Shown here: positions 58,570 through 64,000 of the stretch, one piece after another
Layout: each line of letters opens with the position of its first letter
Numbering within the stretch: the stretch's first letter is position 1
Source: Mycobacterium sp. 852002-40037_SCH5390672
Lineage (GTDB): Bacteria; Actinomycetota; Actinomycetes; Mycobacteriales; Mycobacteriaceae
Length of the DNA stretch: 64,000 bases
Direction of reading: 5' to 3'
Assembly: GCF_001665875.1 (NCBI RefSeq)
Contig: NZ_LZTA01000116.1
Coordinates: 1 to 64,000, forward strand
Position numbers and translations under genes: made by a program
Notes under the pieces: generated by a model
Database searches by the model: none
Told to the model about the DNA's origin: nothing
What the model saw: only the letters and a program-made list of their open reading frames with translations

Positions 58570-59582
58570 CCGGCTTCACCGCGTTGCTGGGCAGTGCCGG
58601 ATAGGCGGTCGCTGAGCACGTGCAGCGCCCGTTCGGTTTCCTCGGCAATTCCCGTGTAGCGCCGGAACAGGAGACCGGCTCCGGCCTTGCCGGCCATGTC
58701 TCGGGCCAGCCTCGCTTTTTCCTGCAGGCTGCGCACCGCGATCCACAGCGCCCCCTCGAGCTCGTTGTCTCGCGCGCTGAGCAAGGCCTCGGCCGTCCAC
58801 GCGTGGCCGACCTGACAGCGGAAATTGCCCTCGCTGATGGAAACCAGCGAACCGTTGCAATCGGGACAGGTGTAGCCCGATGGCTCACCCAATTTTTGGG
58901 TGTCGAAGTTGGTCGCGAACCGTGACATCATCGCGATGCGGTTCTCGAGTTCCATCGCAGCGTCTCGTTCCATGTCGAAGTCCTCTATCTCCCGGCACGA
59001 CAGCTCTTTGAGGACCGCGCCGATATCGGCCGCCGTAGCCTGCCGATCCACTACACCTGCTTCCAGGGCGTTGATCGGCATCGCCGGAAACAATGCGTCT
59101 TCGGGTAACTGGGCGATGGTGGTGCCGCCTCGCGAACGGATGGCGGCCATTCCCAGCACACCGTCATCGAGCACGCCGGAGAGCAGCACGCCGATCGCGC
59201 GGGGGCCGAACTCGACAGCCACTGAACGGAATAACGCGTTGATGGCCGGCCGGTGCCCGTTCTCGGTGGGTCCCTGTGACAGCAGCACGTGATGGTCGGC
59301 GACCAGCAAATGACGATCCGGAATACCGACATAGATGTGCCCTGGCTGCAGGCTCGCGGCGTCCTGGGCGGCGACCGCGGGCAGCGGACCGCTGCGGTCG
59401 ATGATGCGCGCCAGAACGCTGGGCGCGCCGGCGGGCACGTGCAACACCATCAAGTAGGCGAACGGTAGATCCGGCGATAAACCGGCGGCAACATTCGACA
59501 GCGCCTCGACGCCACCTGCCGAGGCACCGATCGCTATCACGCCCCGAAGGCCGCCGTCTTCGTCAGCCGTCTTGATCACCAC
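58566..59582 (-). CDS. CheB-type methylesterase without receiver domain
   Basis: A 338-residue protein whose first 185 or so residues are a CheB methylesterase. The catalytic Ser21 is in IGASAGGVEAL, His48 in MVLHVPAG and Asp140 in LLSGVLDDGVLGM. It has no N-terminal receiver, so it cannot be switched by a CheA phosphate. The C-terminal half has a zinc-ribbon-like set (Cys239, Cys242, Cys256, His260; YTCPDC and FRCQVGHAW). The operon with STAS/HATPase and CheR-PAS suggests reversible methylation of an unknown protein. GTG at 59582, next to a promoter-like element, suggests a leaderless message. Confidence 0.88.
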   Translation of the reverse strand: MVIKTADEDGGLRGVIAIGASAGGVEALSNVAAGLSPDLPFAYLMVLHVPAGAPSVLARIIDRSGPLPAVAAQDAASLQPGHIYVGIPDRHLLVADHHVLLSQGPTENGHRPAINALFRSVAVEFGPRAIGVLLSGVLDDGVLGMAAIRSRGGTTIAQLPEDALFPAMPINALEAGVVDRQATAADIGAVLKELSCREIEDFDMERDAAMELENRIAMMSRFATNFDTQKLGEPSGYTCPDCNGSLVSISEGNFRCQVGHAWTAEALLSARDNELEGALWIAVRSLQEKARLARDMAGKAGAGLLFRRYTGIAEETERALHVLSDRLSGTAQQRGEAG

Positions 59583-59589
59583 TCCCGAC

Positions 59590-59614
59590 TACCCCCATCG
59601 ATGGTAGGCAACCC
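59590..59614 (-). promoter_or_regulatory. SigF-like promoter of the cheB operon
   Basis: On the minus strand GGGTT (59614-59610), 15 bases, then GGGTA (59594-59590), a close match to GGTTT-N15 to 18-GGGTA. Transcription would start about 7 bases later, at or next to the cheB GTG at 59582, giving a leaderless or near-leaderless message. This fits the absence of a properly spaced Shine-Dalgarno sequence. Confidence 0.55.
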
Positions 59615-59644
59615 ACGAAGCGATGGATAGGGGCCGCATTGCGC

Positions 59645-59670
59645 CGTTTGCCCCAGTTTGGCGGTGGTAC
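59645..59670 (+). promoter_or_regulatory. SigF-like promoter of katE
   Basis: CGTTT (59645-59649), 15 bases, then TGGTAC (59665-59670): one mismatch in each element against GGTTT-N15 to 18-GGGTA. A start near 59677 leaves about a 55-base leader with AAGGAGGGC before the katE ATG. It is divergent from the cheB promoter, 30 bases away. Confidence 0.5.
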
Positions 59671-59730
59671 TCCACGCGGTTGAGACGTCGTTGAGCGGCC
59701 CATCACAGCAAAATCAAGGAGGGCAAGGCC

Positions 59731-61833
59731 ATGGCCACCGACCAGAATCCCAAGCAGCGAGATCTGGACGCCGCGCGAGTCCGCCGCGACACCGGATATT
59801 TGACTACTCAGCAGGGCGTACGCGTCGACCACACCGACGATTCGCTGACGGTCGGCGAGCGGGGGCCCACACTGCTGGAGGACTTTCACGCCCGGGAGAA
59901 GATCACCCACTTCGACCACGAGCGCATCCCGGAACGCGTGGTTCACGCGCGCGGCGCCGGCGCCTACGGCTATTTCGAACCGTATGACGATTCGTTGGCC
60001 CAGTACACCGCGGCGCGATTCTTGACGTCGCCGGGTATTCAAACTCCGGTGTTCGTGCGGTTCTCCACGGTGGCCGGATCACGGGGTTCTGCCGACACCG
60101 TGCGCGACGTGCGCGGCTTCGCCACGAAGTTCTATACCGAGCAAGGCAATTACGATTTGGTGGGTAACAACTTCCCCGTGTTCTTCATCCAGGATGGGAT
60201 CAAGTTCCCCGACTTCGTCCACGCGGTGAAACCCGAGCCGCACAACGAGATTCCGCAGGCACAGTCGGCCCACGACACCCTGTGGGACTTCGTGTCGCTG
60301 CAGCCCGAAACCCTGCACACCATCATGTGGCTGATGTCGGACCGCGCGTTGCCGCGCAGCTACCGGATGATGCAGGGCTTCGGTGTGCACACGTTCCGGC
60401 TGGTAAATGACCGCGGTGAAGGGACTTTCGTCAAGTTCCACTGGAAACCCCGGCTCGGTGTGCACTCACTTATCTGGGATGAATGCCAGAAGATCGCCGG
60501 CAAAGACCCCGATTACAACCGCCGCGATCTGTGGGACGCCATCGACTCGGGCCAGTACCCGGAATGGGAGCTCGGCGTGCAGCTCGTTGCCGAGGAGGAC
60601 GAGTTCAACTTCGATTTCGACCTTCTCGACGCGACCAAAATCATCCCCGAAGAGCAGGTGCCGGTGCGTCCGGTGGGCAAGATGGTATTGAACCGCAACC
60701 CCGACAACTTCTTTGCCGAAACCGAGCAGGTAGCGTTTCACACGGCGAACGTGGTGCCGGGCATCGATTTCACGAATGACCCGCTGCTGCAGTTCCGTAA
60801 CTTCTCCTACCTCGACACGCAGCTGATCCGGCTGGGTGGCCCGAATTTCGCCCAGCTGCCGATCAACCGACCGGTGGCCGAGGTCCGTACCAACCAGCAC
60901 GACGGCTACGGCCAGCACGCCATCCCGCAGGGCCGGTCGAGTTACTACAAGAACAGCATCGGCGGCGGATGCCCAGCGCTGGCCGACGAGAATGTCTTCC
61001 GCCACTACACCCAGCGGGTGGATGGTCAGGCAATGCGCAAGCGCGCCAAGTCCTTTGAGAATCACTACAGTCAGGCGAGAATGTTCTGGCAGAGCATGTC
61101 GCCGGTGGAAGCCGAACACATCGTGGCCGCGTTCGCCTTCGAGCTCGGCAAGGTCGAGGTGCCCGAGATCCGTTCGGCCGTCGTGGGACAACTCGCACGG
61201 GTGGACGGTGCGCTGGCCGCCCAGGTGGCGACCAAGCTGGGGCTGCCCGAGCCGCCCGAGGAGCCCGTCGACGACCGGGTTTCCGCGTCACCGGCGCTGT
61301 CCCAAATCGGTGTCAGCGATACCATCGCCTCGCGCAAGATCGCCGTCCTGGCCGCCGACGGCGTCGATGTGGTGGGAACGCAACGCTTCATCGAGCAGAT
61401 GGGCCAACGGGGCGCGCTGGTCGAGGTGCTGGCCCCCGTCGCCGGCGGCACGTTGGAGGGCGGGTCCGGCGGTGAGCTCCGCGTTGACCGATCGTTCACC
61501 ACGATGGCTTCGGTGCTCTACGACGCCGTCGTGGTGGCGTGCGGACCGCGGTCTGTGTCGACGCTGTCCGAGGATGGGTACGCGGTGCACTTCGTCACCG
61601 AGGCCTACAAACACCTGAAGCCGATCGGCGCGTACGGGGCGGGCATCGACTTGCTGCGCACCGCCCGCATCACCAACCGGCTCGCCGAGGACACCGACGT
61701 TCTCAACGACCAATCCGTCGTCACCACCACCGCCGCCGCCGACGAGCTGCCCGACCGCTTCGCCGAGGAGTTCGCCGCCGCTCTCGCCGGACACCGCTGC
61801 TGGGAGCGGCGCACAGATCCGGTGCCGGCCTAG
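59731..61833 (+). CDS. katE: Large-subunit catalase HPII
   Basis: A 700-residue clade 2 catalase that destroys hydrogen peroxide. The haem domain has the catalytic His72 in ERVVHARGAGAYGYFE, Asn in YDLVGNNFPVFFIQDGIKFP, and the proximal Tyr in the FSYLDTQLIRLGGPNF region. The last 170 or so residues form the extra flavodoxin/DJ-1-like domain of large catalases (ASRKIAVLAADGVDVVGTQR onward). ATG at 59731 follows AAGGAGGGCAAGGCC. It is divergent from the cheB operon with a SigF-like promoter, in line with a stress role. M. tuberculosis lacks katE, so this is accessory DNA. Confidence 0.95.
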   Translation: MATDQNPKQRDLDAARVRRDTGYLTTQQGVRVDHTDDSLTVGERGPTLLEDFHAREKITHFDHERIPERVVHARGAGAYGYFEPYDDSLAQYTAARFLTSPGIQTPVFVRFSTVAGSRGSADTVRDVRGFATKFYTEQGNYDLVGNNFPVFFIQDGIKFPDFVHAVKPEPHNEIPQAQSAHDTLWDFVSLQPETLHTIMWLMSDRALPRSYRMMQGFGVHTFRLVNDRGEGTFVKFHWKPRLGVHSLIWDECQKIAGKDPDYNRRDLWDAIDSGQYPEWELGVQLVAEEDEFNFDFDLLDATKIIPEEQVPVRPVGKMVLNRNPDNFFAETEQVAFHTANVVPGIDFTNDPLLQFRNFSYLDTQLIRLGGPNFAQLPINRPVAEVRTNQHDGYGQHAIPQGRSSYYKNSIGGGCPALADENVFRHYTQRVDGQAMRKRAKSFENHYSQARMFWQSMSPVEAEHIVAAFAFELGKVEVPEIRSAVVGQLARVDGALAAQVATKLGLPEPPEEPVDDRVSASPALSQIGVSDTIASRKIAVLAADGVDVVGTQRFIEQMGQRGALVEVLAPVAGGTLEGGSGGELRVDRSFTTMASVLYDAVVVACGPRSVSTLSEDGYAVHFVTEAYKHLKPIGAYGAGIDLLRTARITNRLAEDTDVLNDQSVVTTTAAADELPDRFAEEFAAALAGHRCWERRTDPVPA

Positions 61834-61858
61834 GTGGTTGGCCGGCCTAAGTGGTTTT
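61824..61858. repeat. Tandem duplication at the katE 3' end
   Basis: CCGGCCTAGGTGGTTGG (61824-61840) and CCGGCCTAAGTGGTTTT (61842-61858) are adjacent near-copies. The first contains the katE TAG, so the stop codon region has been duplicated. GGTTTT in the second copy forms the -35 part of the SigF-like promoter of the next gene. Confidence 0.6.
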
Positions 61859-61879
61859 CACTGCGGCCAGGGCGGGCAT
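61853..61879 (+). promoter_or_regulatory. SigF-like promoter before the small SAP/Rho-N-like gene
   Basis: GGTTT (61853-61857), 16 bases, then GGGCAT (61874-61879): a full -35 match and one mismatch in the -10 (GGGTA). It gives a leader of about 30 bases containing GGAGG before the ATG at 61919. Confidence 0.5.
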
Positions 61880-61918
61880 AACTGAAAAAGCGTCTCATCG
61901 TGGACAGGAGGATGGAAC

Positions 61919-62176
61919 ATGCCGCGTTCGTCAATCAAAAACGAAAAGCTCTATCAGGATCTGCGCAAAAAGGGCGACTCCAAGGAGAAAGCGGCGCGGA
62001 TTTCGAATGCGACCGCCGGCCGGGGCAAATCGTCGGTCGCTCGCAAGGGCGGCAAATCCGGGTCTTACCAGGACTGGACCGTTTCCGAACTGAAGAAACG
62101 GGCCAAAGAGCTGGGCATGTCAGGCTATTCGGGGCTCACAAAAGACAAGCTGGTGGCCAAACTGCGCAATCACTGA
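61919..62176 (+). CDS. Small basic protein with SAP/Rho-N-like C-terminus (DUF7218-type)
   Basis: An 85-residue Lys-rich protein. The N-terminal half (IKNEKLYQDLRKKGDSKEKA ARISNAT) is of the DUF7218 type, as I remember that family. The C-terminal 40 residues (DWTVSELKKRAKELGMSGYS and KDKLVAKLRNH) are a helix-extended-loop-helix of the SAP/Rho N-terminal kind that binds nucleic acid. Such proteins are common beside catalase and stress genes in actinobacteria. ATG at 61919 follows GGACAGGAGGATGGAAC. It overlaps the convergent nucleotidyltransferase gene by 7 bases. Confidence 0.8.
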   Translation: MPRSSIKNEKLYQDLRKKGDSKEKAARISNATAGRGKSSVARKGGKSGSYQDWTVSELKKRAKELGMSGYSGLTKDKLVAKLRNH

Positions 62177-62739
62177 CTCGACAGGCCAAGCCGGTCGGCT
62201 AGTACCAGGAAGGCGACCGCGTAATCGTTTTCGGCCGTCTCAGTTTTGAGGCGCTGCCAATCCAGCTGTTCGCGCACCGCGCGCACGGCGGGCAGTAGTT
62301 TGGCGAAATCGCAGTGATGTTCGCCCAAGGATCGCAACTGCTGGACGAGCACCATGGTGGGCGGCAGCACGGGCATGCTGATTGCCAGGACTTCCCGCTG
62401 TTCGGCGTGGTCCAACGTGTCCGCGTCGACAGATACGCCGTTGATGCGGTGCAGCACGTCGACAAGCGTGTCGCCGGTACGCGCCTTGAACAGCCAATCC
62501 TCGGGAGGACGTTCGATGACGAATCCGGCATTGGTGAGGGTGGTCACGGCGGTTTCCACATCGGCTTCGGCCACCACGAGATCCACATCGTGGCTGGGTT
62601 CCGGTGCGCCGTAAGCCCATAACGCGTAGCTACCGGCCAGGGCGAATCGTGGCCCTTTTTCCTTGAGCGCCGACGCCGCACCCTTCAGCGCCTCACGCAG
62701 CCGCGTGGCGCAGTCGATACGTGCGTTAGGAAATCCCAT
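62170..62739 (-). CDS. Nucleotidyltransferase-fold protein
   Basis: A 189-residue protein with a minimal nucleotidyltransferase core: FALAGSYALWAYGAPEPSHD then VDLVVAEADVE gives the GS and DxD pattern for metal and nucleotide. DWLFKARTGDTLVDVLHRIN supplies the later acidic strand. Such proteins occur alone, as resistance-type nucleotidyltransferases, or as MntA/AbiEii-like toxin-antitoxin partners, but no HEPN or antitoxin gene is adjacent, so the role is open. ATG at 62739 has no Shine-Dalgarno sequence; a SigF-like promoter ends about 12 bases upstream, so the message may be nearly leaderless. Confidence 0.75.
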   Translation of the reverse strand: MGFPNARIDCATRLREALKGAASALKEKGPRFALAGSYALWAYGAPEPSHDVDLVVAEADVETAVTTLTNAGFVIERPPEDWLFKARTGDTLVDVLHRINGVSVDADTLDHAEQREVLAISMPVLPPTMVLVQQLRSLGEHHCDFAKLLPAVRAVREQLDWQRLKTETAENDYAVAFLVLADRLGLSSQ

Positions 62740-62751
62740 AGTGCATAGGTC

Positions 62752-62776
62752 ATACCCCGCCGGCGGCAGGGCAACC
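62752..62776 (-). promoter_or_regulatory. SigF-like promoter before the nucleotidyltransferase
   Basis: On the minus strand GGTTG (62776-62772), 14 bases, then GGGTAT (62757-62752). The -10 is a perfect match, but the spacer is one base shorter than the usual minimum. It lies 12 bases from the ATG at 62739, so a message from it would have almost no leader. Confidence 0.45.
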
Positions 62777-63013
62777 TGGCAGGCGGACGATCGTAAGGCC
62801 GTTTAATTTGCGGCCGATTGGGAAATCGTGTGTTATGTCAATTGCCATGCCACGCGCGTATGATGCTGCGGCCGTCGTCATTCCGGCCGGCATCGAAGGC
62901 GCCAGCATCGGCTTGCGCGCTGGGCCTTGCTGTGGCGTCGAGGGTTTTCGCACAATGTCAACGGGCGAACTTGACCTGAGGCAATTGGACAGAGCACCAG
63001 TGGGTGATTGCGC

Positions 63014-63967
63014 GTGACGGCTGGATTGGTCGAGCACTGGCTGGAGTCTGGACGACTCGAGTTGCCGCTTCCCGCCTCGGGCCGCACCGCCGAACGCTGG
63101 CAACGGCTGGCGCGGCTGGCCGAGGAGAACATCGTGGCGGCCAGGATCGCCGAAGCCCACGTTGACGCGGTGGCGATACTGCACGAGTTGGGCGGTAAGC
63201 CGCCCGAACCGGGTCAGCTGTGGGGGGTGTGGGCGGTCGAATCCCCGGACGCAACGCTGTTGGCCACAAATATCGATGGCGCGTTCACCCTCAGCGGCAC
63301 CAAGGTGTGGTGTGCGGGTGCGGGGTTCTGCACCCACGCGCTGGTGACCGCGCGACTCGACGACGGAACGCGCGGCCTGTTTGCGGTCGCCGCGACCGAC
63401 CCGGCCGTCAAGGCATTGCCCAGCACGTGGTGGAATGCCGGAATGGCCGGAAGTGACACCAGGCCAGTCCAGTTCACCAACGCTCAAGCCGTCGCTGTGG
63501 GCGACCCGGGAGCTTACCTGAATCGGCCCGGCTTCTGGCACGGCGCCATCGGGGTGGCCGCCTGTTGGCTGGGTGGGGCCCGCAGGGTTGCCGATCCGTT
63601 ATACCGCTGCGCCGCAAGCCAATCGGCCGACGCATACTCACTGGCGCACCTGGGCGCCGTGGACGCCGCGCTGGCCGCCAGCGACGCGATCCTGGCCGCG
63701 GCCGCAAGCCAGATCGATGATGACCCGTTCGACCGCGCCGGCACCGCACAGCTTTTGGCCCGTCGCGTGCGCACGGTCGTGGAACACGCGGTCGACGAAG
63801 CCATCACCCGCACCGGGCGCGCCCTGGGCCCCGGCCCGCTGTGCCAGGACGGCCGGCACGCGCAACGGGTCGCCGACCTGAGCATCTATATCCGGCAAAG
63901 CCATGCCGAGCGGGACCTTGCCGAGCTCGGGCATCTGGCGGGCCAACACGGGACGATGGACCCATGA
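63014..63967 (+). CDS. Acyl-CoA dehydrogenase-like protein
   Basis: A 317-residue protein related to acyl-CoA dehydrogenases but shorter than the usual 380-400. The helical N-terminal part (RTAERWQRLARLAEENIVAA) and the middle beta domain (WAVESPDATLLATNIDGAFT and LSGTKVWCAGAGFCTHALVT) are recognisable. The C-terminal helical bundle is degenerate, and no clear catalytic Glu motif such as FEGT is seen. It may bind flavin without being an ordinary beta-oxidation enzyme. GTG at 63014 is chosen; TTG at 63008 is in frame. Its stop overlaps the next ATG. Confidence 0.7.
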   Translation: MTAGLVEHWLESGRLELPLPASGRTAERWQRLARLAEENIVAARIAEAHVDAVAILHELGGKPPEPGQLWGVWAVESPDATLLATNIDGAFTLSGTKVWCAGAGFCTHALVTARLDDGTRGLFAVAATDPAVKALPSTWWNAGMAGSDTRPVQFTNAQAVAVGDPGAYLNRPGFWHGAIGVAACWLGGARRVADPLYRCAASQSADAYSLAHLGAVDAALAASDAILAAAASQIDDDPFDRAGTAQLLARRVRTVVEHAVDEAITRTGRALGPGPLCQDGRHAQRVADLSIYIRQSHAERDLAELGHLAGQHGTMDP

Positions 63968-64000
63968 AAACCCTGCCGGCAGATAACTGCGCCAGGTTTG
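63964..64000 (+). CDS. Start of the next gene, cut by the window end
   Basis: ATG at 63964 overlaps the stop of the acyl-CoA-dehydrogenase-like gene (ATGA), and the frame is open to the window edge for 12 codons (MKTLPADNCARF). That is too short to name a family. The overlap shows it is co-translated with the upstream gene. Confidence 0.5.
   Translation, partial: MKTLPADNCARF

Noticed and set aside
59616..59638. Fifth copy of the MIRU-like repeat (ACGAAGCGATGGATAGGGG)
   Set aside because: Only a short part matches and it is not followed by a start codon.
62808..63017. 69-residue open frame before the last acyl-CoA-dehydrogenase-like gene
   Set aside because: No recognisable domain or ribosome site; the 274-base gap appears gene-free.
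112..64000. tRNA, rRNA, CRISPR or insertion-sequence genes
   Set aside because: None was recognised by eye on either strand; a covariance-model search was not possible.

Overview
The window is the end of a contig from a high-GC mycobacterium, most likely a non-tuberculous species. The evidence is two PPE proteins, actinobacterial codon use with many GTG and TTG starts, and gene order that follows the M. tuberculosis Rv3103c-Rv3106, Rv3136-Rv3143, nuoA-N and Rv3162c-Rv3171c blocks. M. tuberculosis names are recalled from memory, not looked up. The first 111 bases are not biological: they are homopolymer, an Illumina P7 oligonucleotide, an 8-base index and the Nextera transposon end, so genomic sequence starts at 112.

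112-4544: the truncated Rv3103c-like membrane protein, an MscS-type channel and prfB lie on the minus strand, followed by fprA and a pyridoxamine-oxidase-like protein on plus. 5131-11474: two tandem PPE51-like genes, a small membrane protein, hisN and the acyl-CoA dehydrogenase pair fadE24-fadE23 behind a perfect 24-bp palindrome. 11491-14415: an aldo/keto reductase broken by an in-frame stop, an AcuI/YhdH-type reductase and fadB4.

14545-23281: a ten-gene catabolic operon not found at this place in M. tuberculosis. It encodes a homogentisate-dioxygenase-like cupin, an alpha/beta hydrolase, a family III CoA-transferase, an HMG-CoA-lyase-like enzyme, a TetR regulator, an acyl-CoA dehydrogenase, an APH-fold kinase with a DUF6285 partner, an NTF2-like protein and a YceI protein. 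The dehydrogenase, kinase and DUF6285 trio matches the 4-hydroxyacyl-CoA module of levulinate catabolism (LvaC, LvaA, LvaB). 23336-39777: the atypical receiver Rv3143 and the complete complex I operon nuoA-N, closed by a hairpin shared with the convergent gene.

39800-44004: a minus-strand MoxR/DUF58/DUF4129 membrane locus. 44127-51896: a 13E12-type HNH protein, an SDR, the Rv3167c-like TetR regulator divergent from Rv3168-Rv3169, aofH and an alpha/beta hydrolase. 52019-54509: a Tat-exported flavin amine oxidase and an AraC regulator.

54544-62739 looks like a stress-response island. It has a GT4 glycosyltransferase, an orphan operon of CheB, a STAS-plus-HATPase fusion and a CheR-PAS-coiled-coil-PAS protein, a large KatE catalase, a small basic SAP/Rho-N-like protein and a nucleotidyltransferase. 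Sequences resembling SigF promoters lie in front of five of its transcription units. This island and the 14.5-23.3 kb operon are the best candidates for undescribed biology. The window closes with an acyl-CoA-dehydrogenase-like gene (63014-63967) and the first 12 codons of the next gene.
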